Positions 14,597 to 23,610 of a DNA stretch of 64,000 nucleotides are shown here, piece by piece. This DNA comes from DATEDA01 sp963820965 (GTDB lineage: Bacteria > Pseudomonadota > Gammaproteobacteria > Burkholderiales > SG8-39), in the NCBI GenBank assembly GCA_963820965.1, contig CAWGCC010000013.1, forward strand, positions 62,001 to 126,000, given 5' to 3'. The notes beneath the pieces are model-generated. The model saw only the letters and a program-made list of their open reading frames with translations, ran no database searches and was not told where the DNA came from. Positions within the stretch are counted from its first letter, which is position 1. Every line of letters begins with the position of its first letter. The position numbers and the translations under genes were made by a program.

Positions 14597-15961
14597 CTAA
14601 CCTTTGGCGGTGCGCTTCGTGGTCTGCGCGATCTTCTGCTCGAGGTAGTGGATGCTCGTTCCGCCGCGCAGGAAGCGGGTGTCGACGAGCAGCTCCTGGT
14701 GCAGCGGGATGTTCGTCTGGATGCCCTCGACGACCATCTCCGAGAGCGCAATGCGCATCCGGCGGATCGCTTGGTCGCGGGTGGCGCCGTACGCGATCAC
14801 CTTACCGATCATCGAGTCGTAGTTCGGGGGCACGACGTAGCCGTGGTACGCGTGCGAGTCGACGCGAATCCCCGGGCCGCCGGGCGGATGGTAGGAGGTG
14901 ATCCGGCCGGGCGAGGGGGTGAACCGGAACGGGTCCTCGGCGTTGATGCGGCATTCGATCGCGTGCCCCTTCACCTCGATGTCGCGCTGACGGATGGAGA
15001 GCTTTTCGCCGGCGGCGATACGGATCTGCGACTGGACGATGTCGAGGCCGGTGACCATCTCGGTCACCGGGTGCTCGACCTGGATCCGGGTGTTCATCTC
15101 GATGAAATAGAACTCCTCGTCCTGGTACAGGAACTCGAAGGTCCCCGCGCCGCGGTAGTGGATCCTGCGGCACGCCTCGACGCAGCGCTCACCGATCCGC
15201 GCTCGCTGCCGCGCAGTGATCTCGGGCGCAGGCGCCTCCTCGATGATCTTCTGATGGCGCCGCTGCATCGAGCAGTCGCGCTCGCCGAGGTACACGGTGT
15301 TGCGGTGCTCGTCGGCCAGCACCTGGATCTCGATGTGGCGCGGGTTCTCGAGGTACTTCTCCATGTAGACGCTCGCGTTCCCGAAGGCGGCCTGCGCCTC
15401 GGTGCGCGTGAGGCTCACCGCGTTCAGGAGGGCCGCCTCGGTATGGACGACGCGCATGCCGCGGCCGCCGCCGCCGCCCGCCGCCTTGATGATCACCGGG
15501 TACCGGGTCGCGCGCGCGAGCTTGACGATCTCGGCCGGCTCCTCGGGCAGCGCGCCATCGGAACCCGGCACGCAAGGCACGCCCGCCTTGAGCATCGCCT
15601 GCTTGGCGCTCACCTTGTCGCCCATCAGCCGGATGTTCTCCGGGCGCGGGCCGATGAACACGAAGCCGCTCTTCTCGACCTTCTCGGCGAAGTCGGCGTT
15701 CTCGGCGAGGAAGCCGTAGCCGGGGTGGATCGCCTCGGCGTCGGTCACCTCCGCGGCGCTGATGATCGCCGGAACGTTCAGATACGAGGCGGACGAGGGC
15801 GGCGGTCCGATGCAGACCGACTCGTCGGCGAGCTTGACATACTTCGCCTCGCGGTCGGCCTCGGAGTGGACGACGACGGTGCGGATGCCCATCTCGCGGC
15901 AGGCGCGCTGGATGCGCAGCGCGATCTCGCCGCGGTTGGCGATCAGGATCTTGTCGAACAC
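14597..15961 (-). CDS. accC: Biotin carboxylase subunit of acetyl-CoA carboxylase (AccC)
   Basis: ATP-dependent carboxylation of biotin on AccB, the first step of fatty acid synthesis. 454 aa, GTG start six bases after accB. Visible: KILIANRGEIALRIQRACRE (biotin carboxylase N-domain), the glycine-rich ATP-grasp loop AAGGGGGRGMRVV, FIEMNTRIQVEHPVTEMVTG (catalytic Glu and Arg region), and CRINAEDP. Length and motif order are normal. Operon order is accB-accC-prmA-DUF3426. Confidence 0.97.
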   Translation of the reverse strand: MFDKILIANRGEIALRIQRACREMGIRTVVVHSEADREAKYVKLADESVCIGPPPSSASYLNVPAIISAAEVTDAEAIHPGYGFLAENADFAEKVEKSGFVFIGPRPENIRLMGDKVSAKQAMLKAGVPCVPGSDGALPEEPAEIVKLARATRYPVIIKAAGGGGGRGMRVVHTEAALLNAVSLTRTEAQAAFGNASVYMEKYLENPRHIEIQVLADEHRNTVYLGERDCSMQRRHQKIIEEAPAPEITARQRARIGERCVEACRRIHYRGAGTFEFLYQDEEFYFIEMNTRIQVEHPVTEMVTGLDIVQSQIRIAAGEKLSIRQRDIEVKGHAIECRINAEDPFRFTPSPGRITSYHPPGGPGIRVDSHAYHGYVVPPNYDSMIGKVIAYGATRDQAIRRMRIALSEMVVEGIQTNIPLHQELLVDTRFLRGGTSIHYLEQKIAQTTKRTAKG

Positions 15962-15967
15962 CCGCGG

Positions 15968-16429
15968 TCACTCGATGACGAATAGGGGTTCGCCGTACTC
16001 CACCGGCTGCGCGTTCTCGACCAGGATCGTCTTCACGACGCCGTCCTTGTCGCACTCGATCTCGTTCATCAGCTTCATCGCTTCGATGATGCAGATCGTC
16101 TGCCCGGCCTTGACGGTGTCGCCGACCTCGACGAAGGGCTTTGCGTCGGGCGCGGAGGCGCGATAGAAGGTACCGACCATCGGCGACTTGACGACGTGTC
16201 CCTCGGGCGCGGCAGGGCCCTCGGCGGCGGGCGCGGTGGCGGGCGCGGCCGCCACCGCCGGTGCAGCGCGCGGCTGCGCGTAGCCCGTGCCGGCGGGCGT
16301 GCCCTCCGGGGCCGACGCGCGGCCGCTGCGGACGATCCTGACCCGTTCCTCGCCCTCGGTGATCTCGAGCTCGGCGATGCCGGACTCCTGCACGAGATCG
16401 ATCAGCTTCTTGAGCTTTCGCAGGTCCAT
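15968..16429 (-). CDS. accB: Biotin carboxyl carrier protein of acetyl-CoA carboxylase (AccB)
   Basis: 153 aa. N-terminal helix (MDLRKLKKLIDLVQESGI), an Ala/Pro linker (about 38-78), and a C-terminal biotinyl domain with EAMKLMNE, where Lys119 is biotinylated. ATG at 16429 has AAGGGGATC upstream. It starts the accB-accC operon. In many proteobacteria aroQ lies directly upstream; here the roughly 200-base interval to tlpA holds no such gene. Confidence 0.96.
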   Translation of the reverse strand: MDLRKLKKLIDLVQESGIAELEITEGEERVRIVRSGRASAPEGTPAGTGYAQPRAAPAVAAAPATAPAAEGPAAPEGHVVKSPMVGTFYRASAPDAKPFVEVGDTVKAGQTICIIEAMKLMNEIECDKDGVVKTILVENAQPVEYGEPLFVIE

Positions 16430-16635
16430 GTGATCCCCTTGCGCGACACCCGCGGGCTTCCCCGGCGCGCAGCTGCGACGCGCGGGGCGCCGTCGTTGTT
16501 GTTCTTGCGGCCTCCAAGCCGGCAGCTTCGCCGACGTTGAACGCCAATCCCCGCGTCGGGGACATCCTGCAAGTTTGCCGCGGATCAGCGTATGAGTCCA
16601 ACCGTTCGCCGCAATTTCGGCGAAGTTGGGTTCCC

Positions 16636-17166
16636 TTAGCCGAGCAACGGCGCAATCAAGCGCTCGAGCTGGGCTTCGCTGATCAACCCGAGATGGGTGG
16701 TGACGAGGCGGCCTTCGCGGTCGAGGATCACGGTGTACGGCAACCCACCAGCGCGATTGCCGAGGCGGCGCGTCACATCGATGATCTGCACCTCCGCTAC
16801 GAGGACGGGATAGCTGATCCCCATTTCGCTGGCAGCTTGCCGGGCTTTGTCTACTGAATCGACGGCGATCCCAACCACTTGAACGCCGTTCGCCCCAAAT
16901 CGCCGTTGGATCTCGATCAAGCCGGGGATCTCTTCGCGGCAGGGGGGGCACCAGCTGGCCCAGAAGTTCACCACGAGCACACTGCCCCGCCACTGCTCAA
17001 GTGTAGCCCGCTGTCCAGCAAGATCGGGAAGCTCGACGTGAGTAAGCACTGACACAGCCGCACTGTCCGGAGGCTCGGTGCGCTGCGCGGCGCCAAAGTA
17101 GAGCCCCGCAATCAGCGCGAGCGCGGCCACGCCCGCAGTCGCGGCGACGGCCGGGCCGTTAGGCAT
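16636..17166 (-). CDS. TlpA-family membrane-anchored thioredoxin
   Basis: 176 aa. One N-terminal transmembrane helix (about 8-26) anchors a periplasmic thioredoxin domain with the active site FWASWCPPCREE (C73 and C76). LPDLAG before the domain and GLPYTVILDREGR after it are usual for TlpA/ResA proteins, which reduce disulfides for cytochrome or copper-centre maturation. ATG at 17166 overlaps the upstream gene's stop by eight bases, so translation is coupled. Confidence 0.88.
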   Translation of the reverse strand: MPNGPAVAATAGVAALALIAGLYFGAAQRTEPPDSAAVSVLTHVELPDLAGQRATLEQWRGSVLVVNFWASWCPPCREEIPGLIEIQRRFGANGVQVVGIAVDSVDKARQAASEMGISYPVLVAEVQIIDVTRRLGNRAGGLPYTVILDREGRLVTTHLGLISEAQLERLIAPLLG

Positions 17167-17770
17167 CCGTTGCGAGCAGGGCCGAAACCGCGCCGGCGCT
17201 CGCCCGCTCGATCGGGCGGCCGGCGGCCGTCGCCTTCAGCGCGGCGCGTTCGTCCTTGGCAGCGTAGACGGCGAGGTTTACAGGCACTCCGTCCCAGTCG
17301 AGACGCAGGACCGGGACCGCGCGCGGCTCGTCGCCGCAGTAGTGGCGCTGCTCGCTCACCGCGTAGACGAAATTCCGGTTGAGCAGGAAGAGCTCGACTG
17401 CCTTGAGATCGTCCGTGAAGAGCTGAAGGTCGATGTCCGCATAGCGGCCGGCGGTGCCCTTGAGCACCGGCCCGGCGAGATAGGGATTGAAGGCGGCGAA
17501 GGAACGCATGGCCGCGAGCGCCACGGTCCGGAGCTCGTGGATCCGGTCGCGCTGCTCCTCGCCCTGGTACAGCGACTGGTAAGCGCGAAGCTCCGCTTCG
17601 ATCTCGTCGTTCGCCGGCAGCGACTGCGTGTCCGAGGCGCCGAGCTGGCGCGCGGCCTTGCGCTTTGCCAGGGCGAAGTCGTCGATGCCGTCTTCGGCCA
17701 TCAGGCGCGCCGCGACAGCGGCGATCCTGGCGCGCATCTGCGACTGTTTCCGATTGCCGTCCCGGGGCAT
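17159..17770 (-). CDS. Conserved hypothetical protein (nucleotidyltransferase-like)
   Basis: 203 aa. The N-terminal helical part contains AARLMAEDGIDDFALAKRKAARQ, typical of a betaproteobacterial conserved family. The C-terminal part (GPVLKGTAGRYADIDLQLFTDD) resembles the G-x-Y-x-D-x-D core of small nucleotidyltransferase-like proteins, though I do not see the full catalytic set. ATG at 17770 is the first sensible start, as the upstream open frame is antisense to mpl. It is divergent from mpl and its stop overlaps tlpA. Confidence 0.65.
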   Translation of the reverse strand: MPRDGNRKQSQMRARIAAVAARLMAEDGIDDFALAKRKAARQLGASDTQSLPANDEIEAELRAYQSLYQGEEQRDRIHELRTVALAAMRSFAAFNPYLAGPVLKGTAGRYADIDLQLFTDDLKAVELFLLNRNFVYAVSEQRHYCGDEPRAVPVLRLDWDGVPVNLAVYAAKDERAALKATAAGRPIERASAGAVSALLATDA

Positions 17771-17857
17771 GTTGCGTTCCCGCCTCGTCGTCCCGCGGCT
17801 CGCGGGCGATATTACCTCACAGGACTGCGCCGCACGACCACGTACAATCCCCGCCCG

Positions 17858-19213
17858 ATGCATATCCACATTTTGGGCATTTGCGGCACTTTCATGGGCG
17901 GAATCGCGGCCCTTGCGCGCGCCGCCGGCCACCGCGTCACCGGCTGCGACGCGAATGTCTACCCGCCGATGAGTACCCAGCTCGCCGCCCTCGGCGTCGA
18001 GATCGTCGATGGGTTCGACGCCGGCCAGATTGCGCTCGGGCCCGACCTGTGGGTAATCGGCAACGTGGTGACGCGCGGCAATGCGCTGGTGGAGGAGATC
18101 CTCGATCGCGGCGCGCGCTTCGTGTCCGGCCCGCAATGGCTCGCGGAGCACGTGCTCGCGGGCAAGCACGTGCTTGCGATCGCGGGCACGCACGGGAAGA
18201 CGACCACCGCCTCGATGCTCGCCGCGATCCTCGAGCACGCCCGGCGCAGCCCGGGCTTTCTCATCGGCGGCGTGCCGGAGGATTTCGGCGTGTCGGCGCG
18301 TGCGTCGGCGTCACCGCTCTTCGTGCTCGAGGCGGACGAGTACGACAGCGCGTTCTTCGACAAGCGGTCGAAGTTCATCCACTATCGCGCGCGGACCGCA
18401 GTCCTCAACAACCTCGAGTTCGACCACGCGGACATCTTCGCCGACCTCGCCGCGATAGAAACGCAGTTCCACCACTTCGTGCGCACGCTGCCGCGCTCGG
18501 CGCTGGTCGTCGCGAACGGCGCGGACGCGCCGCTCGAGCGGGTACTCGCGCGCGGCTGCTGGTCGAGGCTGGAGCGCTTCGAGGCGGCCGACGGGTGGGC
18601 AAGCGTCGCGCACGACGATGGCGCGTTCGACGTGCTCTGGCAGGGCGTGCCGCAGGGCCGCGTCACTTGGTCGCTCACCGGCGACCACAACCGCGCCAAC
18701 GCGCTGGCGGCGGTCGCCGCGGCGCGCGACGTCGGCGTCGCACCCCGGGTAGCCGTCGACGCGCTCAACGCTTTCCGCGGCGTAAAGCGCCGGATGGAGC
18801 TGCGCGGTGTTGTCGGCGGAGTGGCCATCTACGACGATTTCGCGCATCACCCGACCGCGATCCGCACGACGCTCGACGGACTGCGGCGCAAGGTCGGCGG
18901 CGCGCGCATCCTCGCCGTGCTCGAGCCGCGCTCGAACACGATGAAGCTGGGACGGATGCAGAGCGAGCTCGCAGCGAGCCTCGCCGCGGCCGACGTCGTC
19001 TTCTGCTACACCGCGCATCTCGGCTGGGACGTGCAAGCGGCGCTCGCGCCGCTCGGCGTCCGCGCCCGCGCGATCGGCGAACTCGATGCGCTGGTCGCCG
19101 CGATCGCGCGCGAGGCGCGCGCGGGCGATCACGTCGTCGTCATGTCGAACGGCGGCTTCGGCGGCGTCCACGGCAAGCTGCTCGCCGCGCTCCCCGGTCA
19201 GGCGGCGGCGTGA
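17858..19213 (+). CDS. mpl: UDP-N-acetylmuramate:L-alanyl-gamma-D-glutamyl-meso-diaminopimelate ligase (Mpl)
   Basis: Recycles the murein tripeptide by joining it to UDP-MurNAc. 451 aa. ATG at 17858 begins MHIHILGICGTFMGGIA. Mur-ligase features: AIAGTHGKTTTASML (P-loop, about 109-125), EADEYDSAFFDKRSKF (Mpl signature), NNLEFDHADIF, SLTGDHNRANALAA, and DDFAHHPTAIRTTL in the C-domain. TACAAT lies nine bases before the ATG and no ribosome site is seen, hinting at a leaderless message. Confidence 0.96.
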   Translation: MHIHILGICGTFMGGIAALARAAGHRVTGCDANVYPPMSTQLAALGVEIVDGFDAGQIALGPDLWVIGNVVTRGNALVEEILDRGARFVSGPQWLAEHVLAGKHVLAIAGTHGKTTTASMLAAILEHARRSPGFLIGGVPEDFGVSARASASPLFVLEADEYDSAFFDKRSKFIHYRARTAVLNNLEFDHADIFADLAAIETQFHHFVRTLPRSALVVANGADAPLERVLARGCWSRLERFEAADGWASVAHDDGAFDVLWQGVPQGRVTWSLTGDHNRANALAAVAAARDVGVAPRVAVDALNAFRGVKRRMELRGVVGGVAIYDDFAHHPTAIRTTLDGLRRKVGGARILAVLEPRSNTMKLGRMQSELAASLAAADVVFCYTAHLGWDVQAALAPLGVRARAIGELDALVAAIAREARAGDHVVVMSNGGFGGVHGKLLAALPGQAAA

Positions 19214-19317
19214 GCGACCAGCGAGATCGTGCCGTCGTCCTCAAGTCCCGCCTCCTGATCGGCGTCATGGAGGCGCGCGACGAGTCGGCGGCGACGCGCA
19301 CCATCCCGGCCGCCTGA
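19210..19317 (+). CDS. Very short ORF coupled to mpl (35 aa, tentative)
   Basis: GTG at 19210 overlaps the mpl stop (GTGA) and encodes 35 residues (VSDQRDRAVVLKSRLLIGV then MEARDESAATRTIPAA) before TGA at 19315-19317, three bases before yqiA. The tight packing suggests it could be translated, perhaps only to couple yqiA to mpl, but no family or conservation can be shown. It could equally be a relic. Confidence 0.25.
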   Translation: MSDQRDRAVVLKSRLLIGVMEARDESAATRTIPAA

Positions 19318-19320
19318 AGC

Positions 19321-19896
19321 GTGACGATCGTCTATCTCCACGGCTTCAACAGCGCCCCGCAGTCACACAAGGCGCAGGTCCTGAAGCGCTACCTGGAAGC
19401 GCGCGGCCTCGGCGACCGCTTCGCCTGCCCGAAGCTCCCGCACCGGCCGTTCGAGGCGATCGCGCTCGCCGAACGCGAGATCGCGCGTCGCCCGGCCGGT
19501 ACCGTGACGCTGCTCGGCAGCTCGCTCGGCGGCTTCTACGCGACGCATCTCGCCGAGAAGCATGGGCTGCGGGCCGCGCTCGTCAACCCCGCGGTGATGC
19601 CGCAGCGCGATCTCGAGAGCTATCTCGGCATCCAGCGCAACCTCTACACCGGCGAGGCGTACGAGCTGACGCGCGAACACATCGCCGAATGGCGTGCGTT
19701 GGATACCGCGGCGATACATCCGGAGCGATATCTCCTCATCGTCGAGACCGGCGACGAGGTGCTCGACCATCGCGAGGCGCTGCGCAAGTACTCCGGGGCG
19801 CGCCGGATCGTGGTCGAAGGCGGCGATCACACCCTGAAAAGCTTCCCCGAGCACCTCCCGGCGATCCTCGAGCTCGCCGGGCTCGCGCCGCTATAA
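19321..19896 (+). CDS. yqiA: YqiA-family alpha/beta-hydrolase (esterase)
   Basis: 191 aa with a GTG start. Begins VTIVYLHGFNSAPQSHKA (oxyanion His-Gly), has the nucleophile elbow LGSSLGGFYA, the acid VETGDEVLDHREA and the catalytic His GGDHTLKSF. E. coli YqiA hydrolyses short acyl-CoA and palmitoyl esters; the physiological role is unclear. It lies between mpl and the RNB ribonuclease, a common order in betaproteobacteria. Confidence 0.9.
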   Translation: MTIVYLHGFNSAPQSHKAQVLKRYLEARGLGDRFACPKLPHRPFEAIALAEREIARRPAGTVTLLGSSLGGFYATHLAEKHGLRAALVNPAVMPQRDLESYLGIQRNLYTGEAYELTREHIAEWRALDTAAIHPERYLLIVETGDEVLDHREALRKYSGARRIVVEGGDHTLKSFPEHLPAILELAGLAPL

Positions 19897-19940
19897 TCGC
19901 CGCTCCCGGCCGTCCCTCGCGCACGGAGCGCGCGATTCCC

Positions 19941-21800
19941 ATGAACGTCCTGTACGAGGACAGCGGCACCTTCAAGGTCGGAGCGGTGCTTGCGGAGCAC
20001 GACGCGTCACTGCAGGTCGAGGCGCCGCACGGCAAGCGCAGCAAGGTGAAGAGCGCGCACGTGTTGCTGCGGTTCGGCGAGCCGGGGCTCGCCGATTTCC
20101 TCGAGCGCGCCGAACGCGCGGCGGCGGAGATCGACATCGATTTCCTGTGGGAGGTGTGCGGCGAGGCGGAGTTCGGCTTTGCAGATCTCGCGGCCGAGTA
20201 TCACGGCCGCTCGCCCATGCCGGTGGAGGCGGCGAGCGTTCTGCTCAGGCTCCATTCCGCGCCGGTCTACTTCCATCGCAAGGGCAAGGGACGGTTCAAG
20301 GCCGCGCCGGCCGAAACGCTCAAGGCCGCGCTCGCCGGGCTCGAGCGCAAGCGCCAGCAGGGCGAGCAGATCGCGCGATGGGTGGAGGCGCTCGAGCGCT
20401 CGGAGATGCCCGACGCGCTGCGGGCGATCCTCCCGCAACTCCTCTACCAGCCCGACCGGAACCGCATCGAGACCAAGGCGTTCGAGCAGGCGTGCACGTC
20501 GCTCGGGCTCTCCCCCGCGCGGCTCGCCGAGCGCTGCGGCGCGCTCGGCTCGAGTCACGACTACAACCTGGGGCGGTTCCTGTTCGAGCACTTCCCGCGC
20601 GGCGCCGGATTCCCGGATGTCCCGACGCCCGAGGTCCCGGCCGATCTTCCGGTAGCCGACGTGGCGGCGTTCAGCCTCGACGATGCGACGACGACCGAGA
20701 TCGACGACGCGTTCTCGGTCACGCGCCGCCCCGACGGCATGGTGCGCGTCGGCGTGCACATCGCCGCCCCGGCGCTGGGTTTCGCCCCCGGCTCCGCGAT
20801 CGATTCGATCGCGCGCGAGCGGCTGTCGACGGCATACATGCCCGGCCACAAGATCACGATGCTGCCGCCGGCCGTGATCGACCGGTTCTCGCTCACCGAA
20901 GGCGCACCCCGCGTGGCGGTGTCGCTGTATCTCGACGTCGATCCCGCGACATTCGCGATCGGCGGCGAGGAGACGCGCATCGAGCGCGTACCTATCGCCG
21001 CCAACCTTCGGCACCACGAGGTCGACATCCTCAACGGCACGCTCGCCGAAGGGCACGCCGACCCGGACGTGCGGTTCGCCGGCGAACTCGAGTTCCTCCA
21101 CCGGCTTGCCATCGTGCTGGAGGCCGGGCGCGGCAAGAGCGGGGGGCAGCAAGAGCGCACGGAGTACAGCTTCCACGTGGCCGGTGACCGGGTGACAATC
21201 GCAGAGCGGAAGCGGGGCTCGCCGCTCGACAAGCTGGTGGCCGAGCTGATGATCCTGGTGAACCGCTCGTGGGGTCAGTTCCTGGACATGCGCGGCGCGG
21301 CGGCGATCTACCGCGCGCAGGCACCCGACGGCAAGGTCCGCATGACCACGGTCGCGGCCGAGCACCAGGGCTTGGGCGTGTCGCACTACGCCTGGTCGAG
21401 CTCGCCGCTCCGGCGCTACGTGGATCTCGTGAACCAGTGGCAGCTCGTCGCGGCGTTGCGCGACGCCCCGCCGCCGTTCCCGCCGCGCTCGGAGGTATTG
21501 CTAGCGGCGATGCGCGACTTCGAGGCCGCGTACGCCGCCTACGATGACTTCCAGCGTTACATGGAGCACTATTGGTGCCTGCGCTGGCTCGTCCAGGAAG
21601 GCATGGAAGTCGCTTCCGCCGAGGTCGTGCGCGAGAATCTCGTCCGGATCGTCGGCGCCCCGCTCTACGTGCGGGTCCCGTCGCTGCCGGAGCTTCCGCC
21701 GGGGACCCCGGTCGAAGTCGAGGTCGCCGCGGTCGATCTGATTGACACCCATCTGCGCTGCGTCTATAAAAAGCCACAAGTCAAACGAGAAGTGGCTTGA
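19941..21800 (+). CDS. RNB-domain ribonuclease (RNase II/R family)
   Basis: 619 aa, a 3'-5' exoribonuclease candidate. N-terminal small beta domain (VLYEDSGTFKVGAVL, about 1-60) and a helical middle, then the RNB core from about residue 240: SLDDATTTEIDDAFSV (metal-binding Asp cluster), HIAAPALGF, YMPGHKITMLPP, and SSPLRRYVDLVNQW. It is shorter than RNase R, and no C-terminal basic tail or S1 domain is obvious, only a short beta region. ATG at 19941. Followed by an A+T-rich patch and tonB. Confidence 0.88.
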   Translation: MNVLYEDSGTFKVGAVLAEHDASLQVEAPHGKRSKVKSAHVLLRFGEPGLADFLERAERAAAEIDIDFLWEVCGEAEFGFADLAAEYHGRSPMPVEAASVLLRLHSAPVYFHRKGKGRFKAAPAETLKAALAGLERKRQQGEQIARWVEALERSEMPDALRAILPQLLYQPDRNRIETKAFEQACTSLGLSPARLAERCGALGSSHDYNLGRFLFEHFPRGAGFPDVPTPEVPADLPVADVAAFSLDDATTTEIDDAFSVTRRPDGMVRVGVHIAAPALGFAPGSAIDSIARERLSTAYMPGHKITMLPPAVIDRFSLTEGAPRVAVSLYLDVDPATFAIGGEETRIERVPIAANLRHHEVDILNGTLAEGHADPDVRFAGELEFLHRLAIVLEAGRGKSGGQQERTEYSFHVAGDRVTIAERKRGSPLDKLVAELMILVNRSWGQFLDMRGAAAIYRAQAPDGKVRMTTVAAEHQGLGVSHYAWSSSPLRRYVDLVNQWQLVAALRDAPPPFPPRSEVLLAAMRDFEAAYAAYDDFQRYMEHYWCLRWLVQEGMEVASAEVVRENLVRIVGAPLYVRVPSLPELPPGTPVEVEVAAVDLIDTHLRCVYKKPQVKREVA

Positions 21801-21846
21801 GAAAACGTAGACAACTTATTGAATAAAATCATTTTCAGGGATCACT
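21798..21846 (+). promoter_or_regulatory. A+T-rich promoter-like patch upstream of the TonB gene
   Basis: About 50 bases between the ribonuclease and the TonB-like gene are strikingly A+T-rich for this window. TTGAGA (about 21797-21802) and TAAAAT (about 21824-21829) could form a -35/-10 pair, though the spacing is about 21 bases, longer than ideal. It is the best candidate for a housekeeping promoter in this region. Confidence 0.35.
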
Positions 21847-22752
21847 TTGCAGGTTGTAGCCACCTCCCCTTACGGCGCCGGCCGCTGGTTCAACCAGCCG
21901 CCGCGGCTAACGGCTGCGCTGCAGTTCGCGATTCTCGCTTCGATCCTGATCCACGCGGCGGTGCTGTCGCTCCGGTTCGCGTTTCTGGACGCGAGCCGCC
22001 CGCGCACCGCGCCGCAGACGCTCGACGTCATCCTGGTCAACAGCAAATCGGCGACGCGACCCGTCGAGCCGCAGGCGCTGGCGCAGGCGAACCTCGACGG
22101 CGGCGGCAACACCGACGAGAACCGTCGCGCGAAGACGCCACTGCCGGCGACGCGCATGGTTGAGCGGGGCAACGACGTGAAGCGTGCCCGCCAGCGGGTG
22201 CAGGAACTCGAGGCCAAGCAGCGCCAGCTGCTGACGCAGCTAGAGGCGCCGGCCGCTGCGACGAGCCAGAGCGACAGGCCCGAGCCCTCGCCCGAGCCCG
22301 CGAAGCCGGTGTCCGGTGCGGATCTTGTGAGCTCGGCGCTGGCGCTCGCGCGGCTCGAGGCGCAGATCGCGCGCCAGGTCGACGAGTACAACAAGCGGCC
22401 GCGCAAGCAGTTCGTCGGTGCGCGCGCGGCCGAGTCGCGGTTCGCGCAGTACGTCGAGGACTGGCGGCTGAAGATCGAGCGGGTCGGCAACCTCAACTAC
22501 CCGGACGGCGCGCGGGGCAGGATCTACGGCAGCCTGCGGCTCACCATCTCGATCAGGCCCGACGGCAGCATCGACGACGTGCAGATCGACCGGCCGGCCG
22601 ACTACAGGATTCTGAACGACGCGGCGCTCAGGATCGTCCGGCTCTCCGCGCCGTTTGCGCCGTTCCCGGCGGAGATCCGCAAGGATACCGACCTGCTCGT
22701 GATCACCCGGACCTGGACTTTCGCCCCCGGCGACCGGTTGTACGACAATTAG
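21847..22752 (+). CDS. tonB: TonB-family energy transducer
   Basis: 301 aa with a TTG start at 21847 (CAGGGA upstream); no in-frame ATG or GTG fits better. Inner-membrane helix at about 25-47 (LQFAILASILIHAAVLSL), a Pro/Glu/Ala and Gln-rich periplasmic spacer with coiled-coil-like KRARQRVQELEAKQRQLL, and a C-terminal TonB domain (VGNLNYPDGARG, LRLTISIRPDGSIDDVQI). Transmits proton-motive force to outer-membrane receptors, or acts in a TolA-like way; no exbB/exbD is near. Followed by aroE. Confidence 0.85.
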   Translation: MQVVATSPYGAGRWFNQPPRLTAALQFAILASILIHAAVLSLRFAFLDASRPRTAPQTLDVILVNSKSATRPVEPQALAQANLDGGGNTDENRRAKTPLPATRMVERGNDVKRARQRVQELEAKQRQLLTQLEAPAAATSQSDRPEPSPEPAKPVSGADLVSSALALARLEAQIARQVDEYNKRPRKQFVGARAAESRFAQYVEDWRLKIERVGNLNYPDGARGRIYGSLRLTISIRPDGSIDDVQIDRPADYRILNDAALRIVRLSAPFAPFPAEIRKDTDLLVITRTWTFAPGDRLYDN

Positions 22753-22797
22753 CGTGCCGCGCGACGGAGATTGCGCGCGTCCACCTGCTCGCCAGTC

Positions 22798-23610
22798 GTG
22801 ACCGACCGTTACGCCGTCATCGGCAACCCGATCGCGCATTCGAAGTCGCCGGAGATCCACGCCGCCTTTGCGCGCGCCACCGGCGAGGATCTCGAGTACA
22901 CGCGGATCCTAGCGCCGACCGACGGCTTCGCCGCGTCGGTCGCGGCGTTCCGCGCGGCCGGCGGCCGCGGCCTCAACGTCACGCTCCCGTTCAAGGGCGA
23001 GGCGCACCGGCTCGCGACCGAGCTTTCGGATCGCGCGCGCGCCACCGAGGCGGTCAACACCCTGCGCTTCGCGGGCACTCGGATCTTCGGCGATACCACC
23101 GACGGCATCGGGCTCGTCCGGGACGTCGGCATCAATCTGGGCGTCGCCATCGAGGGCCGCCGCGTGCTGCTCGTCGGCGCCGGCGGTGCGTCGCGGAGCG
23201 TGATCCCGGCGCTGCTCGATGCCGACCCGGCGGCGGTGGTCGTCGTCAACCGCACGGTCGAGCGCGCGGTCCGGCTGGAGGCGCAGTTCGGCGAGCGGGT
23301 GCAGACAGCGGGTTTCGCCACGTTGCCGCGCCGGCCGTTCGACATCGTCATCAACGCGACCTCGGCGGGCCACGCCGGCGAGCTGCCGCCGCTGTCGCGG
23401 ACCACCTTCGCTCCGGGCGCGCTTGCATACGACATGACTTACGGCAAGGGCGCGGAGGCGTTCCTCGCGCTCGCGCGCGAGGCCGGAGTCGCGCGGGTCG
23501 CCGACGGGCTCGGCATGCTGGTCGAGCAGGCGGCCGAATCGTTCTTCATCTGGCGCGGCGTGCGCCCGGATACGGCGCCGGTGCTCGCGATGCTCCGTTC
23601 GGCGGTGTGA
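22798..23610 (+). CDS. aroE: Shikimate 5-dehydrogenase (AroE)
   Basis: NADPH-dependent reduction of 3-dehydroshikimate. 270 aa from GTG at 22798; the frame is open to 22771 but RYAVIGNPIAHSKSP is the usual N-terminus. NVTLPFKGEA contains the catalytic Lys, TTDGIGLV the catalytic Asp region, LVGAGGASRSVIPALL and VVNRTVERA the NADP site, and DGLGMLVEQAAESF the C-terminal shikimate site. It overlaps mtgA by four bases. Confidence 0.95.
   Translation: MTDRYAVIGNPIAHSKSPEIHAAFARATGEDLEYTRILAPTDGFAASVAAFRAAGGRGLNVTLPFKGEAHRLATELSDRARATEAVNTLRFAGTRIFGDTTDGIGLVRDVGINLGVAIEGRRVLLVGAGGASRSVIPALLDADPAAVVVVNRTVERAVRLEAQFGERVQTAGFATLPRRPFDIVINATSAGHAGELPPLSRTTFAPGALAYDMTYGKGAEAFLALAREAGVARVADGLGMLVEQAAESFFIWRGVRPDTAPVLAMLRSAV

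Noticed and set aside
14375..15985. 536-codon open frame antisense to accC
   Set aside because: accC is unmistakable on the reverse strand; this frame is Asp/Leu/Arg-rich antisense sequence.
16430..16635. aroQ gene upstream of accB
   Set aside because: It is expected from neighbours in related bacteria, but no frame encodes a dehydroquinase here.
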